DNA of 64,000 nucleotides from Bacillus sp. FJAT-45037 (GTDB lineage: Bacteria; Bacillota; Bacilli; Bacillales; Bacillaceae_D): NCBI RefSeq assembly GCF_002797325.1, contig NZ_KZ454938.1, forward strand, positions 942,267 through 1,006,266, written 5' to 3'. Made by a program: the position numbers and the translations under genes. Below the pieces are notes generated by a model. That model saw nothing but the letters and a program-made list of their open reading frames with translations, ran no database searches and was not told the DNA's origin. Positions 8,277 through 17,155 of this stretch are shown one piece after another (the first letter of the stretch is position 1; the number at the start of each line of letters is the position of its first letter).

Positions 8277-8909
8277 ATGAAAGATTTTAAACTATATGCA
8301 ATCACAGGAGAAGAATTCCATCCAGAGAGAGATCTGATTGAGGTAATGGAAGAAGCGATTCTAGGTGGGGTCGATATTATTCAATTACGCGATAAGAAAA
8401 GCAAGAAGATCGACGTCTTAAAAAAAGCGAAAGCATTACGAGAATTAACAAGAAAGCATGATGTTACATTTATTGTCAATGACCATATTGATGTTGCTTT
8501 AGCTGTCGATGCCGATGGAATCCATGTCGGTCAAGATGACTTACCACTAGAAGAGGCAAGAAAAGTAGTGGGTCCGGATAAGATCATTGGGATCTCCACC
8601 CATGTTATTGAAGAAGCACGTCTAGCAGAACAAGGTGGAGCAGATTACATTGGCGTCGGACCGATTTTTGAAACAAATAGTAAAGAAGACGTCGTCGATC
8701 CAGTTACGACAGCCTATGTGAAACAAGTCGTAGAAGAGATTACCATTCCGTTTGTTGCTTTAGGTGGAATCAAGCTTCATAATGTCGACCAAGTATTAGA
8801 CGCAGGAGCCACAAGAATTTGCATGATCAGTGAGATTGTTGGAGCCAATGATATCAAAGGAACGTGCGAGAAATTCATAGCTATTTTAGATGAAAAAGGA
8901 GCGAAGTAA
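8277..8909 (+). CDS. thiE: Thiamine phosphate synthase
   Basis: 210 residues, a TIM-barrel enzyme that joins HMP pyrophosphate and thiazole phosphate to thiamine phosphate. QLRDK (about 36-40), FIVNDHIDVAL (63-73), DADGIHVGQDDLP (77-89) and GADYIGVGPIFET (122-134) are the substrate and pyrophosphate-binding segments of ThiE. The related tautomerase TenI usually lacks the intact VND...HVGQ.D set, so ThiE is preferred. ATG 8277 is used because the open frame upstream runs through the riboswitch terminator. The next gene overlaps the stop codon. Confidence 0.9.
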   Translation: MKDFKLYAITGEEFHPERDLIEVMEEAILGGVDIIQLRDKKSKKIDVLKKAKALRELTRKHDVTFIVNDHIDVALAVDADGIHVGQDDLPLEEARKVVGPDKIIGISTHVIEEARLAEQGGADYIGVGPIFETNSKEDVVDPVTTAYVKQVVEEITIPFVALGGIKLHNVDQVLDAGATRICMISEIVGANDIKGTCEKFIAILDEKGAK

Positions 8910-9109
8910 TGATGGAACTTATCATTAATGGGAAAGAACAACAAGTTGAAGCAGAGACGTTGCAAGAAGTTGTTATCCACTTCAATCTAGAAAGTCATCT
9001 TGTTGTCACAGAAGTAGATGGCGTTATTATTGACCGCGAAAAATGGGGAGAAATGAAAGTAACACCTGGAATGAAAATTGAGTTAGTTCATTTTGTAGGA
9101 GGAGGTTGA
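8909..9109 (+). CDS. thiS: Sulfur carrier protein ThiS
   Basis: 66 residues, a ubiquitin-like fold. It ends in Gly-Gly-Gly, the C-terminal tail that is adenylated and turned into thiocarboxylate to carry sulfur for the thiazole ring. ATG 8909 overlaps the thiE stop and has AAAGGAG 7 bases before it; a second ATG follows at once. Its partner ThiG begins 6 bases downstream. No adenylating enzyme ThiF is in this operon, so activation must come from a ThiF or MoeB-like protein elsewhere. Confidence 0.95.
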   Translation: MMELIINGKEQQVEAETLQEVVIHFNLESHLVVTEVDGVIIDREKWGEMKVTPGMKIELVHFVGGG

Positions 9110-9114
9110 TTGAT

Positions 9115-9894
9115 ATGAAACCATCAAAATTAGTCATTGCCGGAAAAGAGTTATCATCCCGGTTCTTTTTAGGCACAGGACGTTATCCGAATCCATTCAT
9201 TCAAAATGAAGCGATTCGTGTGTCTGAGGCGGAAGTGTTAACGTTTGCGATTCGTCGCGTGAATTTGGATGCACCGAGTGAAGATGCGATCTTGCAGCAT
9301 TTAGATCAAGATTCTTTTACCTATTTACCGAACACATCAGGAGCTAGTACGGCTGAAGAGGCGGTTCGTATTGCTCGATTGGCTAAAGCGTCAGGCATTA
9401 GCAATTGGATCAAAGTCGAGATCAGTGCTAATGAAAAAACCTTGCTTCCTGATCCGATTGAGACTTTAAAAGCAACTGAAATTTTAGCAAATGAAGGATT
9501 TGTTGTTTTGCCGTATACATCCGATGATCCGGTTCTATGCAAACGACTAGAAGAAGCAGGAGCGGCTGCTGTGATGCCAGGAGCGGCACCCATTGGTACG
9601 GGTTTAGGTGTGTTGAATCCGTACAATATCGGAATGATTGCCGAAGAAGCAAATGTACCGATCATCGTGGATGCAGGTCTCGGATCAGCAAAAGACATTG
9701 TTGAAGTCATGGAGCTTGGGGTGGACGGTGTCCTAATGAATACACCTGTAGCAAAAGCAAAAGACCCTGTTCAAATGGCTTATGCGATGAAACTCGCTAT
9801 TGACGCAGGTCGCGCATCATACGTGGCAGGGCGGATACCCAAAAAGAGGTACGCCACAGCGAGCAGTGAATTCACATCATTGATTTCACGATAG
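9115..9894 (+). CDS. thiG: Thiazole synthase
   Basis: 259 residues. Forms the thiazole phosphate ring from deoxyxylulose phosphate, dehydroglycine and ThiS thiocarboxylate. Family motifs are FLGTGRYPN (about 17-25), RRVNLD (46-51), LPNTSG (68-73), the Schiff-base Lys region WIKVEIS (about 100-106), and [18 protein letters not shown] (186-203). ATG 9115 lies 9 bases after AGGAGGAGG; a TTG at 9106 is too close to the site. It sits between thiS and thiO, as in B. subtilis apart from the gene order at the front. Confidence 0.95.
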   Translation: MKPSKLVIAGKELSSRFFLGTGRYPNPFIQNEAIRVSEAEVLTFAIRRVNLDAPSEDAILQHLDQDSFTYLPNTSGASTAEEAVRIARLAKASGISNWIKVEISANEKTLLPDPIETLKATEILANEGFVVLPYTSDDPVLCKRLEEAGAAAVMPGAAPIGTGLGVLNPYNIGMIAEEANVPIIVDAGLGSAKDIVEVMELGVDGVLMNTPVAKAKDPVQMAYAMKLAIDAGRASYVAGRIPKKRYATASSEFTSLISR

Positions 9895-9921
9895 TCACCA
9901 ACTAGAAGGAGTGGAACGTTC

Positions 9922-11037
9922 ATGACAGAGAGTGTCATTGTCCTTGGAGGAGGAGTTATCGGGCTTTCTGTTGCTTGGCAACTTTCTTGTGACGGCCATC
10001 AAGTTACGGTACTTGAAAAGAACCAATGCGGGGGCCAAGCATCAGGAGCCGCTGCAGGAATGCTTGCACCGTACTCAGAGATCGGTGAAGACCCTGATGA
10101 TTTCTTCCATCTATGTTTAGCTAGTTTAAGAGAGTATGATACTTGGCAACAAGAAATAAAAAAGATGAGTGGATTTGATTTTGAATACACGAATAGTGGC
10201 AGTTTACATGCCGTTTACCATGAAGCTGATATGCTCTCTCTCCAAACGAGACAGTCATGGCAAAAAGAGTGGGGAGCAGATGCTGAGCTTATTACAGGTG
10301 GTCGGCTAAAAACGTTAGAACCGCATTTATCTGACTCAATTATTGGGGCAATGCATTACCCAGAAGAAAGTCATGTGTTTGCACCAGATTACGTGAAGTC
10401 CTTGGAACTTGCTTGCTTGAAGAATGGTGTGAAGATTGTTGAAGAGTTAGAAGAAGTTACGATTCATAGCTGGAAAGAAGAAATCAAGGTAGTAACAAGA
10501 GACGGACAATCCTTTCAAGCGAATCGATTAGTTGTAGCCAGTGGCGCTTGGTCATCGGAGCTTGAGGAAACCTTCTCCCTACGAATTCCTATCTTTCCGA
10601 TTCGTGGTCAGATCTGTGCGTATGAATTAGGGAATCAAGCGGTGAATCATATTATTTACACGAGCCAAGGCTATGTTGTTCCAAAGGCTAACGGAACACT
10701 TGTGAATGGGGCATCTGAAGACATAGCTGGATTTGCTACCGATGTGACAGACAAGGGAATTCATCGTTTAACGAATTGGAACCCAAATATCTTGCCTTTT
10801 TTAAAAACATTGCAACCTTTTCATCGCTGGGCTGGGTTAAGACCAGCGACACAAGATGGCTATCCATTAATCGGGCATCACCCAGAGGCCGCACATATAA
10901 TTTTTGCAACAGGGCATTATCGTAATGGGATCTTATTAAGTCCAATCACAGCAAAAGTGGTCTCATCCCTAATCCAAGGCAGCAAGTCACCAGTACCGTT
11001 AAAGCTTTTTACACCTGAACGTTTTACATATGAATAA
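9922..11037 (+). CDS. thiO: Glycine oxidase
   Basis: 371 residues, a FAD enzyme that oxidises glycine to the imine (dehydroglycine) used by ThiG. The N-terminal VIVLGGGVIGLSVAWQL (about 5-21) is the Rossmann dinucleotide site, followed by E33 at the second strand. GAAAGMLAP (about 42-50) and the C-terminal GHYRNGILLSP are typical of ThiO. An AGAAGGAG site precedes ATG 9922. Aerobic-type thiazole synthesis is therefore encoded here rather than the tyrosine lyase ThiH route. Confidence 0.93.
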   Translation: MTESVIVLGGGVIGLSVAWQLSCDGHQVTVLEKNQCGGQASGAAAGMLAPYSEIGEDPDDFFHLCLASLREYDTWQQEIKKMSGFDFEYTNSGSLHAVYHEADMLSLQTRQSWQKEWGADAELITGGRLKTLEPHLSDSIIGAMHYPEESHVFAPDYVKSLELACLKNGVKIVEELEEVTIHSWKEEIKVVTRDGQSFQANRLVVASGAWSSELEETFSLRIPIFPIRGQICAYELGNQAVNHIIYTSQGYVVPKANGTLVNGASEDIAGFATDVTDKGIHRLTNWNPNILPFLKTLQPFHRWAGLRPATQDGYPLIGHHPEAAHIIFATGHYRNGILLSPITAKVVSSLIQGSKSPVPLKLFTPERFTYE

Positions 11038-11063
11038 GAGATTGATGGGAGGACGTATACAAT

Positions 11064-11867
11064 ATGACAATGGCTAAAGTTTTAACGATCGCAGGTTCCG
11101 ATAGTGGCGGTGGAGCGGGGATTCAAGCAGATTTAAAAACGTTTCAAGAACTCGATACGTTTGGAATGAGTGCGATTACAGCACTGACGGCTCAAAATAC
11201 GCTAGGGGTTCATGGAGTGTTTCCTCAATCGTTAGAGGCAATTGAGGCGCAGATTGATGCGGTTCTTTCAGACATTGGAGCAGACGCGGTCAAGACGGGG
11301 ATGTTGTTTTCAGCAGATATTATTACACTCGTTGCCCGTAAGTTAAAAGAATATGATGTGACACAAATTATTGTTGACCCTGTTATGATTGCCAAAGGCG
11401 GAGCAACCTTGCTACAAGATGAAGCAACGGATGCCTTGATTCGCGAATTATTACCGATCTCAACGGTGGTCACTCCAAACTTACCAGAGGCAGCAAAGCT
11501 TCTTGGAGTTAAGGAAATGGAGTCATTAGAGGAGATGGAAGAAGCGGCTCGCGCAATTCACACACTTGGACCAACCTACGTCGTATTAAAAGGCGGGCAT
11601 CTGAAAGAAGGTCCTGCTGTTGATTTACTTTTTGATGGCCAACGAGTTCATCAGCTCCATACTGAACGAATCAACACTAAACACACCCACGGCACAGGGT
11701 GTACCTATGCTGCAGCGATTGCTGCTGAATTAGCGAAAGGTAAGCCGATTCAACAAGCCGTTCAAACAGCCAAAGAATTTATCACCGAAGCGATCCGTCA
11801 TTCACTTGAGATCGGCTCTGGAATTGGTCCCACGAATCATCATGCATACAAACAAAATAGGTCCTAA
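11064..11867 (+). CDS. thiD: HMP / HMP-phosphate kinase
   Basis: 267 residues, a ribokinase-fold enzyme that phosphorylates hydroxymethylpyrimidine twice to the pyrophosphate used by ThiE. Motifs are TIAGSDSGGGAGIQADLKTF (about 7-26), TALTAQNT (41-48), VDPVM (108-112), TPNLPEA (136-142) and the catalytic GTGCTYAAAIAAELA (212-226). It is the last gene of the operon and is followed by a terminator. GGAGGA lies 10 bases before ATG 11064. B. subtilis has thiF between thiG and thiD; it is absent here. Confidence 0.95.
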   Translation: MTMAKVLTIAGSDSGGGAGIQADLKTFQELDTFGMSAITALTAQNTLGVHGVFPQSLEAIEAQIDAVLSDIGADAVKTGMLFSADIITLVARKLKEYDVTQIIVDPVMIAKGGATLLQDEATDALIRELLPISTVVTPNLPEAAKLLGVKEMESLEEMEEAARAIHTLGPTYVVLKGGHLKEGPAVDLLFDGQRVHQLHTERINTKHTHGTGCTYAAAIAAELAKGKPIQQAVQTAKEFITEAIRHSLEIGSGIGPTNHHAYKQNRS

Positions 11868-11877
11868 GCAAACGTGG

Positions 11878-11905
11878 AAGTCTACTTAAATGAGTAGACT
11901 TTTTG
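11878..11905 (+). terminator. Terminator of the thi operon
   Basis: The stem AAGTCTACT / AGTAGACTT with a 6-base loop is followed by TTTTGTTT. Confidence 0.88.
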
Positions 11906-11971
11906 TTTCGTCTTGCATTCCTGTATAATAAGATCTAGTAAAGGATCTAAGATGGGAACTGAGGTGGATAG

Positions 11972-12685
11972 GTGGAAATCGTACGATGGAAAGATGTCAG
12001 CACAGACATTTTAAATAATATTTCATTTACCGTACTTGAAAATCAAATTGTCACATTGATCGGTCCATCAGGAGCAGGAAAGAGTAGCTTACTTTACTTA
12101 ATGAATCGCTTAAGTGACAAGAAAGATGGCTCAATTCTGTTTAGGGGAAAGGCAATTGAAGACTTTTCAATTGTTGAATTAAGACAAAGAATTGGAATGG
12201 TTTTTCAATCTCCCGCTTTATTTGAGGGGACGGTGAAGGATAATGTTTCATACGGCCCACTATTGCACGGGCGAGATTGGTCTGATGATCAAACAGTTGA
12301 ATTACTTGAAGCCGTTCACTTACCTGTTGACTTTCTCCATAAACCGATTGAAGAACTCTCAGGAGGCGAACAACAAAGAGTTGCCTTTTTACGAACATTA
12401 GCGAATGAGCCAGAGATTTTATTGCTAGATGAAGTTACCAGTGCCCTAGATCTACGCAATGTCGAATTAGTCGAAGACTTTATTCGGACTCTTCAAAAGA
12501 AGGGGAAAACGATTTTTATGGTGACACATGATGTGGAACAAGCTGAGAGATTAGGAGATCAAACATTTTATTTAGAGCAAGGCGAATTAATTGAACATGG
12601 CGAAACGAAAGAATTTTTCAGGTCTCCACAATCTGATCGTGCAAAGCGATTTTTATATCGTGATACGGAAGGGGATGAAGCATAA
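11972..12685 (+). CDS. ABC transporter ATP-binding protein (FetA/YjkB type)
   Basis: 237 residues. Walker A is GPSGAGKSS (about 31-39), the signature LSGGEQQRVAF is at about 129-139, and Walker B LLLDEVTSALD at about 152-162. Its permease partner overlaps the stop codon (TAATG) and is of the UPF0014/FetB family, so the pair matches FetA-FetB of E. coli or YjkB-YjkA of B. subtilis, implicated in iron or other metal export. GTG 11972 follows GAGGTGG; the first residues (EIVRWKDVS) fit the family. Substrate is inferred from the family only. Confidence 0.85.
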   Translation: MEIVRWKDVSTDILNNISFTVLENQIVTLIGPSGAGKSSLLYLMNRLSDKKDGSILFRGKAIEDFSIVELRQRIGMVFQSPALFEGTVKDNVSYGPLLHGRDWSDDQTVELLEAVHLPVDFLHKPIEELSGGEQQRVAFLRTLANEPEILLLDEVTSALDLRNVELVEDFIRTLQKKGKTIFMVTHDVEQAERLGDQTFYLEQGELIEHGETKEFFRSPQSDRAKRFLYRDTEGDEA

Positions 12686-13464
12686 TGGCTCCTGAAATAT
12701 CGACTACATCGATGCTATTTTTAATTGTCTTTGTGCTCATTCCAGTTTCTTTGTCGTATCTGTACTCATTAAATTTAACAAAAAGTATTACATGGTCATC
12801 GTTTAGAGGAGCAGCACAGCTCTTTTTAATCGGTTACCTACTAACATATTTGTTTGAATTACCTCCATTAGTGGGGATACCGTTAATGTTAACCGTGATG
12901 ATTACTGTTGCAGGTTTTCATGCTGGGAAAAAAGGTCAAGGAATCAGCGGAGTTATATTTTTAATCTTTGGCATTTTAGTGACAGTGGAACTCGTGGTGC
13001 TCTCGATGTGGCTTGGATTTGGTATGATTGAATTTGTACCAGAGCAAGTCATTCCGATGAGCGGGATGGTTATCGGAAACAGTATGGTTGCCATTGGCCT
13101 TGCACTAGAGCGTATGAAGAGTGAATTCAAAGAAAACCATTCACGATTGCTTGCGTCTCTTTCTCTTGGAGCAACTCCTAAAGAGGCTACTCAACCTGTG
13201 ATCAAACGAATCGTACGAGCAGCCATGATTCCAAATGTTGATGGTTTAAAAACGATCGGGCTTGTTCAGTTGCCTGGAATGATGACAGGTCTGATTCTAG
13301 CAGGTGTCTCACCGCATGTAGCGATTCGCTATCAAATCGTTATATCCTTAAGTATTTTCGTAGCCGTATCCGTGAGTGCGATGCTTGTTACAGTGTTTAC
13401 ATATCGTCGATTCTTCAATAAAAAAATGCAGTTACGTCGGATTGAATATAATGGTTCAATCTAG
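12685..13464 (+). CDS. UPF0014 / FetB family permease
   Basis: 259 residues with about six or seven membrane helices. Family segments are SFRGAAQLFLIGYLLTYLF (about 38-57), MSGMVIGNSMVA (about 124-135), LSLGATPKEA (about 151-160) and the VGLKTIGLVQLPGMMTGLILAG-type stretch (about 189-211). It is translationally coupled to the ATPase. FetB proteins export iron in E. coli; plant relatives (STAR2/ALS) act in aluminium tolerance. The metal here is not shown by the sequence. Confidence 0.87.
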   Translation: MAPEISTTSMLFLIVFVLIPVSLSYLYSLNLTKSITWSSFRGAAQLFLIGYLLTYLFELPPLVGIPLMLTVMITVAGFHAGKKGQGISGVIFLIFGILVTVELVVLSMWLGFGMIEFVPEQVIPMSGMVIGNSMVAIGLALERMKSEFKENHSRLLASLSLGATPKEATQPVIKRIVRAAMIPNVDGLKTIGLVQLPGMMTGLILAGVSPHVAIRYQIVISLSIFVAVSVSAMLVTVFTYRRFFNKKMQLRRIEYNGSI

Positions 13465-13494
13465 AGATATGGATAAAAGGGGAAATTAGTCATT

Positions 13495-14091
13495 ATGTTT
13501 AATGGAAACAAGCTTGTTTTAATTTTACCTGCGATTTTAATGGTTTTGATGTTTTTTGGTGGGTATCACTTTCTAGGCCAGGTAGAAACAATGACACATG
13601 AAGAATTAGAAGATGTGATCGAGTTAGACGTTCATGCATCTGAGCGTGAGGGGGATTGGGTGGTTCGTGTGAACTGGGACTGGACGATGATGCCAGATGG
13701 TGGCATGTACGGAGAGGACTATGTAAGTGTGGCAGTGTTAGATTCATCTAGAACGAATGCTAGAGAAGACGTTGTATTTGAAGATGCCAAACTCGAATTA
13801 ATCTATGCCGACGAAGTTATTTATGAAACAATGGGGCAGAGTGTAGACAATGGCATGATTTTCGAATATCCAAATGAATTAGACCAACATAAAAGCTATG
13901 GTAACGTTGGTCAAATGGTTGTAACAGTAAGCGGATCAGAGATTGATTCAAGTGATATTTCTGTTAAACTCCTTCATACGTGGGTGAATCATAGCCCGTT
14001 AACGAAAGAAGATGCACAGTTTACTGTACTAGATTTTAGCGGGGCACAAAATGTACCTCATTGGATTATTGAACAAGCACCTAAACCATAA
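13495..14091 (+). CDS. Membrane-anchored extracytoplasmic protein, unknown
   Basis: 198 residues that I do not recognise. Residues about 5-26 form an uncleaved anchor or signal segment (LVLILPAILMVLMFFGGYHF). The rest is acidic and beta-rich, with a Trp-rich turn around residues 56-65 (WVVRVNWDWTMMPDGG) and a C-terminal WVNHSPLT stretch. No lipobox Cys is present. It lies 30 bases after the FetB gene and 28 before the next gene, in the same direction, so it may share their transcript. Confidence 0.65.
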   Translation: MFNGNKLVLILPAILMVLMFFGGYHFLGQVETMTHEELEDVIELDVHASEREGDWVVRVNWDWTMMPDGGMYGEDYVSVAVLDSSRTNAREDVVFEDAKLELIYADEVIYETMGQSVDNGMIFEYPNELDQHKSYGNVGQMVVTVSGSEIDSSDISVKLLHTWVNHSPLTKEDAQFTVLDFSGAQNVPHWIIEQAPKP

Positions 14092-14119
14092 GTAGGGAAA
14101 AGGAGAGGAGAAGCGTGAA

Positions 14120-15199
14120 ATGATGATTCGCGGTTTGTCCTACCAACGGGGAATCTTTTTCATTGGAAAAATGCATGTTGCGTGTGCCTATCATGAAAAC
14201 GGACGACTAAAAACATGGATCAAGCCTTACGAGACAAAGACGATGCTAGTCATGATGAGACAAATCATTTCTGCGATGCCGATGTGGTTTACATTAATAG
14301 CCGCTGCTTGGGTATCGCTCGTCATTGTTCCGAAATTGACGACGCTTATTGATGCATCAAATTGGACAGGTCTACCTGTTTATACGTTGTTTTATTTAAT
14401 GTTAGGAACGCATTTTATTTTTCCTGAAAGCTTAAAGAAATACCACGGGGCAGAGCATAAGGTCTTTAGTGACCGAGGGGTGAAGCGTCGTGGTCGAATG
14501 TATCGAATTAAAAAAGCGGCTATTACAAATAGGAATTGCTCGACCAATGTTGTCGTTATTTATTTTCTAAGTGTGATCGTAACGGTAATCGGATTGTATG
14601 CAGGAGGCTGGCAATGGTCTGAAGCGCTCATGTATGGCTCATATGGTTCTCTACTAGCGATCCCAGTCGTTCAACAATTAATGAAGTATAAAGCGTTTCG
14701 ATGGCTGAAATCATTCATCCTAGCGATCTCGTATTGGTTACAAGTGAAAGTGACCACAAGCGAGCCTGAGCATAAACATATTATTTGTGCGATTGAGTCT
14801 TATCGAAAGTTAGCGAAGGAAGAATTCCCACAACATCTCGTTGAAAAGCGGGTCACGAAGAAAAAGGAGGAGAAGCATATGGCAATTGTTGATGTAACGG
14901 TTATTCCAATTGGAACTGAGAGCCCAAGCGTTAGTCAATATGTAGCTGAGATTCAGCAAGTCTTAGCTAAGTACGAAGGGAAAATTACGTATGAACTCAC
15001 ACCAATGAGTACATTGATAGAAGGGGAATTACCAGTGTTGTTTGAAGTCATTCAAGCAATTCACGAAGTTCCATTTAAGCATGGATTAAAGCGTGTGGCG
15101 ACAAATATTCGCATTGATGACAGACGTGATAAGGAAAGCACGCTGAGTAGTAAGAGAGCATCTGTACAAGCAAGACTCGAACAAACTGAAGAGAAATAG
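14120..15199 (+). CDS. DUF1385-like membrane protein in frame with a YqgV thiamine-binding domain
   Basis: One open frame of 359 codons that contains two proteins. Residues 1-253 are a divergent DUF1385 (YqhQ-like) membrane protein with the family motif KYHGAEHKVF (about 108-117), a CST segment and an EPEHKHI...AI ending. Residues 254-359 are a complete YqgV/MTH1187 (Pfam Thiamine_BP) domain beginning MAIVDVTVIPIGT. The ATG of that domain (14879) has its own AAAAAGGAGG site 8 bases upstream. So the YqgV part may be made separately, as a fusion, or both. A stop codon seems to have been lost, or never needed, between the two. The thi operon is 3 kb upstream. Confidence 0.75.
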   Translation: MMIRGLSYQRGIFFIGKMHVACAYHENGRLKTWIKPYETKTMLVMMRQIISAMPMWFTLIAAAWVSLVIVPKLTTLIDASNWTGLPVYTLFYLMLGTHFIFPESLKKYHGAEHKVFSDRGVKRRGRMYRIKKAAITNRNCSTNVVVIYFLSVIVTVIGLYAGGWQWSEALMYGSYGSLLAIPVVQQLMKYKAFRWLKSFILAISYWLQVKVTTSEPEHKHIICAIESYRKLAKEEFPQHLVEKRVTKKKEEKHMAIVDVTVIPIGTESPSVSQYVAEIQQVLAKYEGKITYELTPMSTLIEGELPVLFEVIQAIHEVPFKHGLKRVATNIRIDDRRDKESTLSSKRASVQARLEQTEEK

Positions 15200-15211
15200 T
15201 GATATGAAAAC

Positions 15212-15244
15212 AAGGCGATCTCACATAGAGGTCGCCTTGTTAAT
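15212..15244. terminator. Bidirectional terminator
   Basis: The stem AAGGCGA...TCGCCTT (15212-15238), with T-rich flanks, sits between convergent genes. Confidence 0.75.
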
Positions 15245-15247
15245 TTA

Positions 15248-15673
15248 CTATAAAGCTTTCGTCATCGTTACATGTGGAATGCCTGCATCTAGGAATTCTT
15301 CTGAGATAACGGTATAACCTAATTTTTCATAGAAAGGAACGGCTTGAGTTTGTGCGTTCAGTTTAGACGTACTTAACTTTTGATCTTTGGCTTCGGCTTC
15401 CATTTGTTTCATTAAGATCTTGCCTACACCCGTGCCGCGGACTTCTTTAGCGATGCAAACCCGTTCCATCTTTGCATATGTTTCGACTTGACGGAGTCGA
15501 GCAGCACCAACGACTTCATTGCCATTGTAAACGACAAAATGTGTGGCCGTTTCGTCGTACTGATCGAGCTCCTCTTCTTTTGGAACATTTTGTTCGTCGA
15601 CAAAGACGTTCATACGGACTGAATAGGCATCATCTAGTTGGGATTGATTCGTGACTTTCATAACATCGATCAT
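15248..15673 (-). CDS. yjcF: GNAT-family N-acetyltransferase (YjcF-like)
   Basis: 141 residues. The GNAT core includes VYNGNEVVGAARLR (about 48-61), MERVCIAKEVRGTGVGKILM (about 68-87; the R-x-x-G-x-G acetyl-CoA loop) and NAQTQAVPFYEKLGY (about 105-119). The ending EFLDAGIPHVTM matches YjcF of B. subtilis. The substrate is unknown. Its ATG overlaps the yjcG stop by four bases, so the two are translationally coupled; yjcF-yjcG-yjcH adjacency is the B. subtilis arrangement. Confidence 0.88.
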   Translation of the reverse strand: MIDVMKVTNQSQLDDAYSVRMNVFVDEQNVPKEEELDQYDETATHFVVYNGNEVVGAARLRQVETYAKMERVCIAKEVRGTGVGKILMKQMEAEAKDQKLSTSKLNAQTQAVPFYEKLGYTVISEEFLDAGIPHVTMTKAL

Positions 15674-16188
15674 GAGTGATTCTCCCCTAAGCGAAATGTC
15701 TCATACACTGTCCATGAGCCGTTTTCTAGTTGATACATTAATTGCATACGATCAATGATTTCATGGTGATTGACTTTTTTCATTTTTAGTTGACCTAAGA
15801 CATCAGCATGTTCTTTTTCTGATAAGTCTTGACCTATTGTTAGGTGCGGGATGAATTTATGTTTTGGCGTCTCTTCAAAAGGCTCTGTATGCAGCATTTG
15901 GTGCAGAGTGGTTAATGTTGGATGTTCTTTGATTTTAAAGAAGATCGTTAGAGACAGCGGATAAAACGTATCTACTTTATACACATCAATCTCGACCGGT
16001 TGGGCGGCTAAAGCAATTTCTTTTAATTTAGACGTGATAAAAGGTAGGTTATCCTCGCTTACTTCAAAAGGATCTTTCATAGTTATATGCGGCGGTATCC
16101 ATCCATAGTGCGAGTCGTAACGCTTGCGGTGTGAATTAGCTAGGTCTTGTAGTTTCTTTGATGGAAATAAAGCAATACCATACTTCAT
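15670..16188 (-). CDS. yjcG: YjcG family 2H phosphoesterase-like protein
   Basis: 172 residues, of the 2'-5' RNA ligase / LigT-like superfamily. Two histidine motifs are visible: PPHITM (about 32-37) and IPHLTIG (about 115-121), the paired HxT active-site signature of 2H phosphoesterases. The sequence KYGIALFPSKKLQDLANS at the start and LYQLENGSWTVYETF near the end match YjcG. The substrate is not known. ATG 16188 follows AGAGGATG; the open frame runs 18 codons further upstream without support. Confidence 0.88.
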   Translation of the reverse strand: MKYGIALFPSKKLQDLANSHRKRYDSHYGWIPPHITMKDPFEVSEDNLPFITSKLKEIALAAQPVEIDVYKVDTFYPLSLTIFFKIKEHPTLTTLHQMLHTEPFEETPKHKFIPHLTIGQDLSEKEHADVLGQLKMKKVNHHEIIDRMQLMYQLENGSWTVYETFRLGENHS

Positions 16189-16264
16189 GATTATCATCCT
16201 CTCTTGATCTTTTTTATTTATCTTACTGATTAATGGCAACAATGTCTAATTGTAATTTCCTTAC

Positions 16265-16999
16265 TTATATAAATGGTACTAAAGTTGTCAGCGCTCTTGG
16301 GATATCTTTTTGCCAGTGCGTCCATGTATGATCACCGTTAAATTCGTGATAATGATAAGGGAAACGAGCCTCTGTCATAAGTTTGTTGAGGTCACGATTC
16401 GGTGTGAGAAAGTCTAGCTTCTTGCCATCCGTCGTTTTGACCGTCGTCTCCTCAGTTCCGATGACGTGGTAGATGTGAAGAGACTCAGGTTGTTTACATT
16501 GACGAACAGCATCGAGCACCGTGTCGTTTACAAATGGAGAATGCATCATGACTTGTCCGAATAGATTTGGATAGTCAAGAGCCGCCATAAGTGAAATCGT
16601 CGCAGCCAGTGAATCACCTGCTAGTGTGCGGCTCGTAGCCAGTTGGTGCGTGGGAAACTTATCATCTAAATAAGGGACAAGTTCATGAGCGAGAAACCGT
16701 TTGTAGGCTTCAGCTTTCTCACCGTTCGGATGATACCGCTTACGTCGTTCGTCTACTGAAGGATAAGGAACACCGACAATAATCACCTCACGGATCTCGG
16801 ATTCTTCAATGAGATCCTCCACCTGCCTAGGAATACGTCCTAATTGAAAATAATCGTTCCCATCCTGACAAATCAATAAGTCATATGATTTTAATGGAGT
16901 GAAATTAGGTGGCGTGTAAAATAAAAGCTTTTGTTCTGTTTCTAAATAGTCACTTTGAAATACTTCTTCAGATAATGTTCCTTCATAACGTTTGGCCAT
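16265..16999 (-). CDS. yjcH: Putative esterase (YjcH-like, esterase D fold)
   Basis: 244 residues, alpha/beta hydrolase of the enterochelin-esterase/esterase D type. The nucleophile elbow GDSLAA lies at about residues 125-130, an acidic residue follows in the TPNRD region, and the final histidine is in GDHTWTHW near the end. The N-terminal part (LLFYTPPNFTPLKSYDLLICQDGNDYF) is typical of this family. No signal peptide, so it is cytoplasmic. It lies upstream of yjcG and yjcF with a 76-base gap. The substrate is unknown. Confidence 0.82.
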   Translation of the reverse strand: MAKRYEGTLSEEVFQSDYLETEQKLLFYTPPNFTPLKSYDLLICQDGNDYFQLGRIPRQVEDLIEESEIREVIIVGVPYPSVDERRKRYHPNGEKAEAYKRFLAHELVPYLDDKFPTHQLATSRTLAGDSLAATISLMAALDYPNLFGQVMMHSPFVNDTVLDAVRQCKQPESLHIYHVIGTEETTVKTTDGKKLDFLTPNRDLNKLMTEARFPYHYHEFNGDHTWTHWQKDIPRALTTLVPFI

Positions 17000-17155
17000 G
17001 TATAAACAATCCTTTCAATTTACCTATTGGATGCCTTTATTCTACCATAATTATCAGAGAAAAATCTCAATGGACGTTGTAGATGAGGTGTTGATTTTCT
17101 ATTTAAACGACTTTTCTGTAAACTGTGATAAAATAAAGACTAAGGAGGGATCAGC

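Noticed and set aside
8277-8909. TenI (thiazole tautomerase) instead of ThiE
   Set aside because: The pyrophosphate-binding VND and HVGQ.D motifs of ThiE are intact; TenI normally lacks them.
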